Positions 38,441 to 50,289 of a DNA stretch of 64,000 bases are shown in pieces. The notes under the pieces are model-generated. The model did not search any database. It was not told the DNA's origin and was given only the letters and a program-made list of their open reading frames with translations. The stretch is from NCBI GenBank assembly GCA_020796225.1, contig CM036754.1:14337867-14401866 (forward strand). The letters run 5' to 3'. Position 1 is the first letter of the stretch. Every line of letters begins with the position of its first letter. Made by a program: the position numbers and the translations under genes. This DNA is from Arion vulgaris. Taxonomy: Eukaryota; Mollusca; Gastropoda; Stylommatophora; Arionidae.

Positions 38441-39190
38441 TACAGAAGCATTTGTTCTTTTCTCAGTCAATGATATTCTAAGAATCTAATAGAGATGTAA
38501 ATATCTTTACACTGATCTCCTGTTGTAGAAAATCTTCAAATCTCACATTCAATTCATCTCTTAAATCTATCAAATCATCATCATCATCAACATACCGGCT
38601 AATGTCTGTGTGTGTGTGTGTGTTACTCTTGACTTGTTAATGTAGACAAAAATGATACACCTTTTCCAGCAGACTTACCTACAGTCATAGCATATTTTCA
38701 AATGACTTTATATGTTCATGTATCTCATGAACCATTGATCATATGTTTGTCTATTGATATGTATTTGTACAGCAATCTAATATAACAAAGTACAGGTTAT
38801 GACACAGTGTAGCTTCTTGCATATGTATGCAGCTTGTTGGAAGAACATTTTCAGATGTTTAGTTTTGTTATTTTTTCTTATTTAAAGAGCTCTTCCAAAA
38901 CTTTTATTTCAAATAAATGTGATGTTGCTGCGATTACTTGTTTCTTGTTGTTTTTTATATATTGAATGTAACAATAAAATATTTTCTATGTCTGATTATG
39001 TTGAACATTGAGTACCTTTGGTTGATTGAACAGAAGCGCACCGCAAGTCAAATCTGAGCTTCTTACCTGAAGTTGCTTACCCTAAATTTACAACAATCGC
39101 ATCAATTCTGCAATCTTGTTCTTGATCTAATCCCCCAAGGGAATACTATTCTTTATTTATAGTTTGAAATCTTGTTGTCTGTGTCAGTCA
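38441..39190. other. AT-rich intergenic sequence, nothing recognised
   Basis: Contains a short (TG)n run near 38608; no gene support. Confidence 0.45.
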
Positions 39191-39194
39191 GTTT

Positions 39195-40015
39195 CAGTTT
39201 GGAATATCTTCATTGCACTCGGACATGTCCATAGGTGCTCCGATCTCCTTCGCAATATCTCCAACAGCGTCCAGCGACTGACCGTACCAGTTTTATTTTG
39301 ATTGATGAGCCGACTCGTATACCTGTTGTACGTTCTTTTCTTGCCACACCAATCTTCAAACCCAGTTCTCGAATCTAGTAGTTGACGTGGATTGGTTTAG
39401 ATGAAGGTTAGTATATACTTTCAATGCCAGTATCTTTTGGCACCTCTTTCTGATGGAGGTAGGTCTCCATAATTTTCTTACAAATCCCATGCCAGAGAGC
39501 TGCTGCATTTATAGTGATGGTGGCAGTTCACTCTTCTATTCTGAAGTAAGCTTTGTTGTGATTCTCTTGCAACCTTGAGTCATGCCACAGATGGAAGGGC
39601 TGATGTACTAACAGATACGTCTAGAGCATGCCACAGATGGAAGTGTTGGTGCTCCTAACAGATACGTCTTGATGGAAGGGTTGATGTGCTCCAAACAGAC
39701 AGAGTCCAAAAGCACGAAAATAAACAGGAAGGCGAAACTCGGAGCCCTGTGAACGAGTCAAGCTACGTGTCATGGCAGTCCCGAGGTACGGTAAATGTGA
39801 TGGCAAATATGAGCGTGGCGAGCACAAAATTTCAGTTGCGTTTCTAGCGCCGATTGAAACGACCCTATGGAATATCTGTGCGCAGCCCCAACCAGTGTTT
39901 CCGGAGACAGGAAAATGACAGGGAGTAAAATCCTTGCAAATTGCCAAGTAACGACACTCCCCCTCCTCCCTCTCGAAGTGGCTGAGAATACTCCTACTCA
40001 GGAACAAACTCACCG
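39195..40015. other. Left flank of the 42-bp array, less AT-rich, unidentified
   Basis: 39215-39300 faintly resembles a SINE C tail on the minus strand. 39590-39700 has a short duplication (CAGATACGTCT). A 130-codon minus-strand frame at 39621-40013 has no recognisable domain and is not called a gene. Confidence 0.4.
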
Positions 40016-40019
40016 TGGA

Positions 40020-43000
40020 TAGAAAAGTATGGCCGATAATATGAAAAGCTTGACTAGTAAAAAGAAAAGTATGGCCGATAATATGAAAAGCTTGACTAGT
40101 AAAAAGAAAAGTATGGCCGATAATATGAAAAGCTTGACTAGTAAAAAGAAAAGTATGGCGATAAATAGAAAAGCTTGACTAGTAAAAAGAAAGTATGCCA
40201 TTATGAAAACTTGACTAGTAAAAAAGAAAAGTATGGCCGATAATATGAAAAGCTTGACTAGTAAAAAGAAAAGTATGGCATAATATGAAAAGCTTGACTA
40301 GTAAAAGAAAAGTATGGATAATATGAAAAGCTTGACTAGTAAAAAGAAAAGTATGGCCGATAATATGAAAAGCTTGACTAGTAAAAAGAAAAGTATGGCC
40401 GATAATATGAAAAGCTTGACTAGTAAAAAGAAAAGTATGGCCGATAATATGAAAAGCTTGACTAGTAAAAAAGAAAAGTATGGCCGATAATATGAAAGCT
40501 TGACTAGTAAAAAAGAAAAGTATGGCCGATAATATGAAAGCTTGACTAGTAAAAAGAAAAGTATGGCCGATAATATGAAAAGCTTGACTAGTAAAAAGAA
40601 AAGTATGGCGATAATATGAAAAGCTTGACTAGTAAAAAAAAAGTATGGCCGATAATATGAAAAGCTTGACTAGTAAAAAAGAAAAGTATGGCCGATAATA
40701 TGAAAGGCTTGACTAGTAAAAAGAAAAGTATGGCGATAATATGAAAAGCTTGACTAGTAAAAAGAAAAGTATGGCCGATAATATGAAAAGCTTGACTAGT
40801 AAAAAGAAAAGTATGGCCGATAATATGAAAAGCTTGACTAGTAAAAAGAAAAGTATGGCCGATAATATGAAAAGCTTGACTAGTAAAAAAGAAAAGTATG
40901 GCCGATAATATGAAAAGCTTGACTAGTAAAAAAAGAAAAGTATGGCCGATAATATGAAAAGCTTGACTAGTAAAAAGAAAAGTATGCCGATAATATGAAA
41001 AGCTTGACTAGTAAAAAGAAAAGTATGGCCGATAATATGAAAAGCTTGACTAGTAAAAAGAAAAGTATGGCCGATAATATGAAAAGCTTGACTAGTAAAA
41101 AGAAAAGTATGGCCGATAATATGAAAAGCTTGACTAGTAAAAAGAAAAGTATGGCCGATAATATGAAAAGCTTGACTAGTAAAAAGAAAAGTATGGCCGA
41201 TAATATGAAAAGCTTGACTAGTAAAAAAAGAAAAGTATGGCCGATAATATGAAAAGCTTGACTAGTAAAAAGAAAAGTATGGCCGATAATATGAAAAGCT
41301 TGACTAGTAAAAAAGAAAAGTATGGCCGATAATATGACTGCTAGTAAAAGAAAGTATCGATAATATGAAACATAGTAAAGAAAGTATGGCCGATAATATG
41401 AAAAGCTTGACTAGTAAAAAGAAAAGTATGGCCGATAATATGAAAAGCTTGACTAGTAAAAAGAAAAGTATGGCCGATAATATGAAAAGCTTGACTAGTA
41501 AAAAAGAAAAGTATGGCCGATAATATGAAAGCTTGACTAGTAAAAAGAAAAGTATGGCCGATAATATGAAAAGCTTGACTAGTAAAAAGAAAAGTATGGC
41601 CGATAATATGAAAAGCTTGACTAGTAAAAAGAAAAGTATGGCCGATAATATGAAAAGCTTGACTAGTAAAAAAGAAAAGTATGGCCGATAATATGAAAGC
41701 TTGACTAGTAAAAAGAAAAGTATGGCCGATAATATGAAAAGCTTGACTAGTAAAAAGAAAAGTATGGCGATAATATGAAAAGCTTGACTAGTAAAAAGAA
41801 AAGTATGGCCGATAATATGAAAAGCTTGACTAGTAAAAAAGAAAAGTATGGCCGATAATATGAAAGCTTGACTAGTAAAAAAAAGTATGGCCGATAATAT
41901 GAAAAGCTTGACTAGTAAAAAAGAAAAGTATGGCCGATAATATGAAAGCTTGACTAGTAAAAAGAAAAGTATGGCCGATAATATGAAAAGCTTGACTAGT
42001 AAAAAGAAAAGTATGGCCGATAATATGAAAAGCTTGACTAGTAAAAAAAAAGTATGGCCGATAATATGAAAAGCTTGACTAGTAAAAAAGAAAAGTATGG
42101 CCGATAATATGAAAGCTTGACTAGTAAAAAGAAAAGTATGGCCGATAATATGAAAAGCTTGACTAGTAAAAAAGAAAAGTATGGCCGATAATATGAAAAG
42201 CTTGACTAGTAAAAAGAAAAGTATGGCCGATAATATGAAAAGCTTGACTAGTAAAAAGAAAAGTATGGCCGATAATATGAAAAGCTTGACTAGTAAAAAG
42301 AAAAGTATGGCCGATAATATGAAAAGCTTGACTAGTAAAAAGAAAAGTATGGCCGATAATATGAAAAGCTTGACTAGTAAAAAGAAAAGTATGGCCGATA
42401 ATATGAAAAGCTTGACTAGTAAAAAAGAAAAGTATGGCCGATAATATGAAAGGCTTGACTAGTAAAAAGAAAAGTATGGCCGATAATATGAAAAGCTTGA
42501 CTAGTAAAAAGAAAAGTATGGCCGATAATATGAAAAGCTTGACTAGTAAAAAGAAAAGTATGGCCGATAATATGAAAAGCTTGACTAGTAAAAAGAAAAG
42601 TATGGCCGATAATATGAAAAGCTTGACTAGTAAAAAGAAAAGTATGGCCGATAATATGAAAAGCTTGACTAGTAAAAAGAAAAGTATGGCCGATAATATG
42701 AAAAGCTTGACTAGTAAAAAAGAAAAGTATGGCCGATAATATGAAAAGCTTGACTAGTAAAAAAGAAAAGTATGGCCGATAATATGAAAGCTTGACTAGT
42801 AAAAAAGAAAAGTATGGCCGATAATATGAAAGCTTGACTAGTAAAAAGAAAAGTATGGCCGATAATATGAAAAGCTTGACTAGTAAAAAGAAAAGTATGG
42901 CCGATAATATGAAAAGCTTGACTAGTAAAAAGAAAAGTATGGCCGATAATATGAAAAGCTTGACTAGTAAAAAGAAAAGTATGGCCGATAATATGAAAAG

Positions 43001-46000
43001 CTTGACTAGTAAAAAGAAAAGTATGGCCGATAATATGAAAAGCTTGACTAGTAAAAAGAAAAGTATGGCTTTGCGATAAAAGAAAGAGCTTGACTAGTAA
43101 AAGAAAAGTATGGCTGATAATATGAAAAGCTTGACTAGTAAAAAGAAAAGTATGGCCGATAATATGAAAAGCTTGACTAGTAAAAAGAAAAGTATGGCCG
43201 ATAATATGAAAAGCTTGACTAGTAAAAAAGAAAAGTATGACCGATAATATGAAAAGCTTGACTAGTAAAAAAAAGTATGGCGATAATATGAAAAGCTTGA
43301 CTAGTAAAAAGAAAAGTATGGCCGATAATATGAAAAGCTTGACTAGTAAAAAAAGAAAAGTATGGCCGATAATATGAAAAGCTTGACTAGTAAAAAGAAA
43401 AGTATGACTGATAATATGAAAAGCTTGACTAGTAAAAAAAGAAAAGTATGGCCGATAATATGAAAAGCTTGACTAGTAAAAAGAAAAGTATGGCCGATAA
43501 TATGAAAAGCTTACTAGTAAAAAGAAAAGTATGGCCGATAATATGAAAAGCTTGACTAGTAAAAAAGAAAAGTATGGCCGATAATATGAAAAGCTTGACT
43601 AGTAAAAAGAAAAGTATGGCCGATAATATGAAAAGCTTGACTAGTAAAAAGAAAAGTATGGCCGATAATATGAAAAGCTTGACTAGTAAAAAGAAAAGTA
43701 TGGCCGATAATATGAAAAGCTTGACTAGTAAAAAGAAAAGTATGGCGATAATATGAAAAGCTTGACTAGTAAAAAGAAAAGTATGGCCGATAATATGAAA
43801 AGCTTGACTAGTAAAAAAGAAAAGTATGGCCGATAATATGAAAAGCTTGACTAGTAAAAGAAAAGTATGGCGATAATATGAAAAGCTTGACTAGTAAAAA
43901 GAAAAGTATGGCCGATAATATGAAAAGCTTGACTAGTAAAAAGAAAAGTATGGCCGATAATATGAAAAGCTTGACTAGTAAAAAAGAAAAGTATGGCCGA
44001 TAATATGAAGGCTTGACTAGTAAAAAAGAAAAGTATGGCCGATAATATGAAGGCTTGACTAGTAAAAAGAAAAGTATGGCCGATAATATGAAAAGCTTGA
44101 CTAGTAAAAAGAAAAGTATGGCCGATAATATGAAAAGCTTGACTAGTAAAAAGAAAAGTATGGCCGATAATATGAAAAGCTTGACTAGTAAAAAGAAAAG
44201 TATGGCCGATAATATGAAAAGCTTGACTAGTAAAAAAGAAAAGTATGGCCGATAATATGAAAAGCTTGACTAGTAAAAAGAAAAGTATGGCCGATAATAT
44301 GAAAAGCTTGACTAGTAAAAAAGAAAAGTATGGCCGATAATATGAAAAGCTTGACTAGTAAAAAGAAAAGTATGGCGATAATATGAAAAGCTGATAGTAA
44401 AAAGAAAGTATCCGATAATATGAAAAGCTGACTAGTAAAAAGAAAAGTATGGCCGATAATATGAAAAGCTTGACTAGTAAAAAAGAAAAGTATGGCCGAT
44501 AATATGAAAGCTTGACTAGTAAAAAAAAAGTATGGCTGATAATATGAAAGCTTGACTAGTAAAAAGAAAAGTATGGCCGATAATATGAAAAGCTTGACTA
44601 GTAAAAAGAAAAGTATGGCCGATAATATGAAAAGCTTGACTAGTAAAAAGAAAAGTATGGCCGATAATATGAAAAGCTTGACTAGTAAAAAGAAAAGTAT
44701 GGCGATAATATGAAAAGCTTGACTAGTAAAAAGAAAAGTATGGCCGATAATATGAAAAGCTTGACTAGTAAAAAGAAAAGTATGGCCGATAATATGAAAA
44801 GCTTGACTAGTAAAAAAGAAAAGTATGGCCGATAATATGAAGGCTTGACTAGTAAAAAAGAAAAGTATGGCCGATAATATGAAAGGCTTGACTAGTAAAA
44901 AGAAAAGTATGGCCGATAATATGAAAAGCTTGACTAGTAAAAAAGAAAAGTATGGCCGATAATATGACAAGCTTGACTAGTAAAAAAGAAAAGTATGGCC
45001 GATAATATGAAAAGCTTGACTAGTAAAAAGAAAAGTATGGCCGATAATATGAAAAGCTTGACTAGTAAAAAGAAAAGTATGGCCGATAATATGAAAAGCT
45101 TGACTAGTAAAAAAGAAAAGTATGGACGATAATATGAAAAGCTTGACTAGTAAAAAAGAAAAGTATGGCCAATAATATGAAGGCTTGACTAGTAAAAAAG
45201 AAAAGTATGGCCGATAATATGAAAGGCTTGACTAGTAAAAAGAAAAGTATGGCCGATAATATGAAAAGCTTGACTAGTAAAAAAGAAAAGTATGGACGAT
45301 AATATGAAAAGCTTGACTAGTAAAAAAGAAAAGTATGGCCGATAATATGAAACGCTTGACTAGTAAAAAAGAAAAGTATGGCCGATAAAATGAAAAGCTT
45401 GACTAGTAAAAAGAAAAGTATGGCCGATAATATGAAAAGCTTGACTAGTAAAAAGAAAAGTATGGCCGATAATATGAAAAGCTTGACTAGTAAAAAGAAA
45501 AGTATGGCCGATAATATGAAAAGCTTGACTAGTAAAAAGAAAAGTATGGCCGATAATATGAAAAGCTTGACTAGTAAAAAGAAAAGTATGGCGATAATAT
45601 GAAAAGCTTGACTAGTAAAAAGAAAAGTATGGCCGATAATATGAAAAGCTTGACTAGTAAAAAGAAAAGTATGGCCGATAATATGAAAAGCTTGACTAGT
45701 AAAAAAAGAAAAGTATGGCCGATAATATGAAAAGCTTGACTAGTAAAAAGAAAAGTATGGCCGATAATATGAAAAGCTTGACTAGTAAAAAGAAAAGTAT
45801 GGCCGATAATATGAAAAGCTTGACTAGTAAAAAAGAAAAGTATGGCCGATAATATGAAGGCTTGACTAGTAAAAAAGAAAAGTATGGCCGATAATATGAA
45901 AGCTTGACTAGTAAAAACGAAAAGTATGGCTGATAATATGAAGGCTTGACTAGTAAAAAAGAAAAGTATGGCCGATAATATGAAGGCTTGACTAGTAAAA

Positions 46001-46489
46001 AGAAAAGTATGGCCGATAATATGAAAAGCTTGACTAGTAAAATAGAAAAGTATGGCCGATAATATGAAAAGTATGGCCGATAATATGAAAAGTATGGCCG
46101 ATAATATGAAAAGCTTGACTAGTAAAATAGAAAAGTATGGCCGATAATATGAAAAGTATGGCCGATAATATGAAAAGTATGGCCGATAATATGAAAAGCT
46201 TGACTAGTAAAAAAGAAAAGTATGGCCGATAATATGAAGGCTTGACTAGTAAAAAAGAAAAGTATGGCCGATAATATGAAAAGTATGGCCGATAATATGA
46301 AAAGCTTGACTAGTAAAAAAGAAAAGTATGGCCGATAATATGAAAAGTATGGCCGATAATATGAAAAGCTTGACTAGTAAAAAAGAAAAGTATGGCCGAT
46401 AATATGAAAAGTATGGCCGATAATATGAAAAGTATGGCCGATAATATGAAAAGTATGGCCGATAATATGAAAAGCTTGACTAGTAAAAA
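40020..46489. repeat. 42-bp satellite-like array, about 6.5 kb, roughly 150 units
   Basis: Unit is two 21-mers: AAAAGTATGGCCGATAATATG and AAAAGCTTGACTAGTAAAAAG (each written to 20-21 bases), containing HindIII and SpeI sites. A-run length varies by one or two bases, so frames open and close repeatedly. From 46040 to 46480 the first 21-mer is repeated two to four times between single copies of the second. Confidence 0.97.
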
Positions 46490-47040
46490 CCCAATCATTG
46501 GCTAAAGGAAATACTTTTCGGACGCCGATCATCCTGCACAGATGACGTCCAAACACTATGGCTCAGATCACATAAAGGCTAAGCATACCGCCAACATATG
46601 ACCGTTTGTTTGACAAAGCAATACAAAAAGGTGATACTTCCTGTGACTAGCCCTAGAAGGGTCGAGATCGTTCGAGTCTTTACCGGAGCGACCTCACCCA
46701 GTCAGCGCATGTAAGCGAATGCTCTTTGGCGTAGATATAAGCCCAAATTTACGGTAATAAAAGATCATTAAAGAGCGGTTATCTTATGGAACGACCTCAC
46801 CAAAGACAGGAAAGCCGTTAGAGAATTCACTGTTATGCCTTCACTAAAACTAACTCTGTCCGAGAAAGAGTTACAATAGGTCTCCTGCAACGATCACTCT
46901 TGAAGGATCTAATCTTCAAGTACCTCGGAAGTCGGCGAGGCTGTCCATATGGTTGAGGGTTGCCTGTAAAAGGGTAATATAGACCCACGCAAAAATCAGT
47001 CAGAAGCGCAATACCAGACGCCATGACTTTCCGCCTGAAT
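46490..47040. mobile_element. Right flank of the array: possible SINE-like element
   Basis: GATCGTTCGAGTC (46673) is box-B-like, and ACCTCGGAAGTCGG plus CACGCAAAAATCAGT match the 3' half of the SINE at 63239-63577. Composition differs from surroundings. Confidence 0.4.
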
Positions 47041-47090
47041 TAACAGCAGGCGTACGCAAGAGAGAGATAGAGAGTGAGAGATAGAGAGAG

Positions 47091-47245
47091 AATATAGACA
47101 AATAGAATAGACTATGGAAGGCAACACTCCAGAACATACTATACAACAGATTCTAGTCTATTGAATAGAGACAAATAAAATAGACTATGGAAGGCAACAT
47201 TCCAGGACATACTACACAACAGATTCTTGTCTATTGAATAGAGAC
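47091..47245. repeat. 72-bp tandem duplication
   Basis: Two copies of GACTATGGAAGGCAACAYTC / ACAACAGATTCTTGTCTATT. Confidence 0.85.
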
Positions 47246-47279
47246 AAATAGTAGTTGTTTAAAAGCAAGGGGAAACTTT

Positions 47280-47880
47280 ATTGCATTGAGTAAGATATGG
47301 AGATCAAGGGAGATCAAAACATACACAAAGCTGAGAATATTTCAATCAAATGTGAAGTCAGTGCTGCTCTATAGCTTGGAAACATGGAAGACAACAAAAG
47401 AAACCATCAGAAAACTACAGACCTTCATAAATGGATATTTACGTAGAATAGAAGGACGGAGATGGTATGATAAGATTACAATATAGATGAGACTGCAGTT
47501 AAACTATTTGATTGGCGAAACACGTAATTACAAAGTACTGTAGTTTTACAAATTACAAAAACAATGACAATATTATAAGATTACGTATGATAAGATTACG
47601 AACTCGGAACTCGGAGAGGGACCTAAGCAGATACCAGTGGAGAAAGAGCTACGGAAGAGACACTGTCGTTGGATAGGACATACATTGAGAAGACCGACCG
47701 GAAGCATTGCAAGACAGACATTGTTTTGGAACCCACAGGGAAAGAGGAGAGATGGAGGCTGATATTAAAAGGATAGGTAAAACATGGAAAGAATTGGAAG
47801 AGATGGCAAGAGAGAGGAAGAGCTGAAAGAAGTTTGTTGAAGACCTGTGCTCCGTTGGGAGTTGAAAGATGAAGTAGAAG
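47280..47880 (+). mobile_element. LINE post-RT fragment, interrupted
   Basis: [40 protein letters not shown], then after a 106-bp insertion [20 protein letters not shown] and RQTLFWNPQGKRR. Same family as 33287-34193. Confidence 0.85.
47480..47585. mobile_element. Solo arm of the inverted-repeat family, 14-bp TSD
   Basis: TATGATAAGATTAC at 47466-47479 and 47586-47599 flanks GACTGCAGTTAAACTAT ... AAAGTACTGTAGTTTTACAA. Shows the arm can move alone. Confidence 0.8.
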
Positions 47881-48104
47881 TAGTTGTTTAGTGTTACATA
47901 CAATACTGATATATTGACAGATAATATTGAATCTTAATCTCAAAAAACAAACAGGAAACAATACGAAGGTCACGTGATGTTTTACAAAAGAATATGAGGA
48001 ATCCCATAAACTGCTAGAAGAACTATTGTAGATGCCATGAGCGAAGAGCCTTCTGACAAACATTAGAAGGAAGCAGCCATTGTGTTTTGGATCATGTAAT
48101 GCAA

Positions 48105-48345
48105 AGTGACCGTCTGTAGCTTAAGCGGTAGTGAGCTCGATCACAAACCAAGCGTACCTGGTTCAAACTCCGCGACAGGCAGTTTGAAAGCAAATTCGTA
48201 TCTGTGGGATTTTTACGCAACGTAAAAATATACCCCACCGTTCAGAAATCAATTGCAAACTATTTAATGTATAAGGTGGGGGTGGGGGAGGGGTATGAAA
48301 ATCACAAATTCGATTGATGGTTACGTCCTGTAAAGGACATGCCAC
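48105..48345 (+). mobile_element. tRNA-derived SINE (family D)
   Basis: GTCTGTAGCTTAAGCGGTAG (box A) and CTGGTTCAAACTCC (box B), then TTTTTACGCAACGTAAAAAT; 3' part TTACGTCCTGTAAAGGACAT. Confidence 0.8.
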
Positions 48346-49042
48346 GATTTAAAATACAAAGACATGGATTAGAACATATTCTGATAACGGGAAAAGTTGA
48401 TGTGAAGAGACATTGAAATCAACAACGAGAAAAGATACAGACAACATGGCATGCATTGGCGCGTACATATACTAAAGCAAGGTGGGGACAAGTTATTGTT
48501 GATAAGAGACATCAACTGCACAAGAATACTAATGGCGTTAAGAGCACGAGAATCAAACGTGGCATGTCGTAGATGGATCAGGCTGAGAGAACACATAGCC
48601 ATGTGACCACAGTTGCGACTCATCGAAAGGGGAAGAATGGATCCCAGTAGATTTTAGCACGACCAACTACTGCAACGTTATCATTACTCTTGGAAAATAA
48701 TGTAGAGATTGGGGCAACATGACTGAACTCAGTTAAGTATTGTATTTGATAGAAGATAATGCAAGTGATAATGATATTGTTGTTTATACCGATGTGTCTG
48801 TGCATCGTGGCGAGAAGTCAGGCTGGGGTCTCTTGACTAACTCGCATGGTGGTTTGTTGCAGAGCAAAACGGAAGATACACAGCAACTACTTCCAGTATG
48901 AGGATAGAGGCCGGCCATTACTGCTGTCCCCCATTGGCTCTCTGTGACCGTTTACTGGGGCCATTGTTGTTCTGTCTCTCAGTTAATGTTTTGGAAGTTC
49001 CAGAATGGCTGTCGTCTATAGAGATTTCTAATTGTGAGGTAT

Positions 49043-49930
49043 TCTTCTTCTTCAGCGATCTCTGGTCATGCGCTTCATTTACTGTGGACCACAAACTGGG
49101 CGGTCAGCTTCAGGTCTGTCAGGTTTCCTTCTTCAGCGATCTCTGGTCATGCGCTTAGTTTACTGTGGACCACAAACTGGGCAGTCGGCTTCAGGTCTGT
49201 CAGGTTTCCTTCTTCAGCGATCTCTGGTCATGCGCTTCATTTACTGTGCGACCACAAACTGGGCAGTCAGCTTCAGGTCTGTCAGGTTTCCTTCTTCAGC
49301 GATCTCTGGTCATGCGCTTCATTTACTGTGGACCACAAACTGGGCAGTCAGCTTCAGGTCTGTCAGGTTTCCTTCTTCAGCGATCTCTGGTCATGCGCTT
49401 CATTTACTGTGGATCACAAACTGGGCAGTCAGCTTCAGGTCTGTCAGGTTTCCTTCTTCAGCGATCTCTGGTCATGCGCTTCATTTACTGTGGACCACAA
49501 ACTGGGCGGTCAGCTTCAGGTCTGTCAGGTTTCCTTCTTCAGCGATCTCTGGTCATGCGCTTAATTTACTGTGGACCACAAACTGGGCGGTCGGCTTCAG
49601 GTCTGTCAGGTTTCCCAAAGCTTAGTTTTCAGGTCGACTGGGTGTGGCCACATGTTGCTTCTCAGCTCACACAGGAGAGGACAGTCTTGCAGGGTATGCT
49701 CTGGTGTCTGTTCCGTCTGCTGACACTGGCAGAGAGCTGTTTGACTTATTCCTAGTCTATATAAGTGTTTGTTGAGTCTGCAGTGTCCTGTGCGTAGTCG
49801 AAATATAATGACCTGGTTTGTTCTGCTTAGGTCTTTGAGGGAGTCTTTTCCATAATCATATCCAGTGCTTGTCTTCCAGTCTACTGCAGATTTTCTCTGT
49901 ATGAGGGTTTTTGAGGTATTTTGTGAGAAC
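49043..49930 (-). mobile_element. LINE 3' end inserted in the LINE above, 15-bp TSD
   Basis: CTAATTGTGAGGTAT at 49028-49042 and 49931-49945. Minus strand: [55 protein letters not shown], then the 81-bp repeats and a GAAGAAGA 3' end. Confidence 0.92.
49048..49617. repeat. 81-bp tandem repeat of a LINE 3' end, 7 copies
   Basis: TTCTTCAGCGATCTCTGGTC, ACTGTGGACCACAAACTGGG, CAGCTTCAGGTCTGTCAGGT. Period 81 keeps three + frames open; no protein is implied. Confidence 0.93.
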
Positions 49931-50289
49931 CTAATTGTGAGGTATGAGTGGATCTACTGTCCTGGCATGCATGCGTTTGCACCAACGAGAGAGTAGAAAG
50001 CATCGATTGTTGGGGATTTTAGGATGGATTATGGGGATGTTCTTTGGTCTCTTGGCGACCTACTGTTGGATGAGGACACTAAAATTAACGTTGAATCAAT
50101 CCAGCGATTTAGGGAGTTTGGAAATTACATATTGTACAAGTAGATATGGGTGCTTGAGGAAGAGAGAGAGAGAGAGAGTGTCAAAGGAAACATCCAGCGA
50201 GCCACAGTAACCATTAGTGTGCATATCCTTCGATATCTGTTAGTGGAGACTGAGCATCTATGGTTCTGCCCGAAAATGACTTTTTGATA

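Larger units (their letters stand above)
48740..50285 (+). mobile_element. LINE RNase H fragment split by another LINE
   Basis: 48740-49042 reads [20 protein letters not shown] and 49931-50285 continues GSLEITYCTSRYGCL-type sequence. The uninterrupted paralogue at 34950-35605 shows the pre-insertion order. Confidence 0.88.

Noticed and set aside
39621..40013. 130-codon minus-strand ORF
   Set aside because: No recognisable domain, no splice or promoter support, next to a satellite; kept only as unidentified flank.
40995..45602. Multiple ORFs with MADNMKSLTSKKKS repeats
   Set aside because: Satellite array whose frame is broken by A-run variation; no constraint on frame is visible.
48105..48182. 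tRNA gene
   Set aside because: Box A and B are present but the acceptor stem does not close and a long repeat body follows; a second copy exists at 32940-33180. SINE is the better call. Same reasoning for 20405-20625 and 63239-63330.
49034..49755. Three overlapping ORFs of 176-196 codons
   Set aside because: Reverse-strand LINE 3' end repeated with an 81-bp period; opposite strand to the real LINE coding sense.
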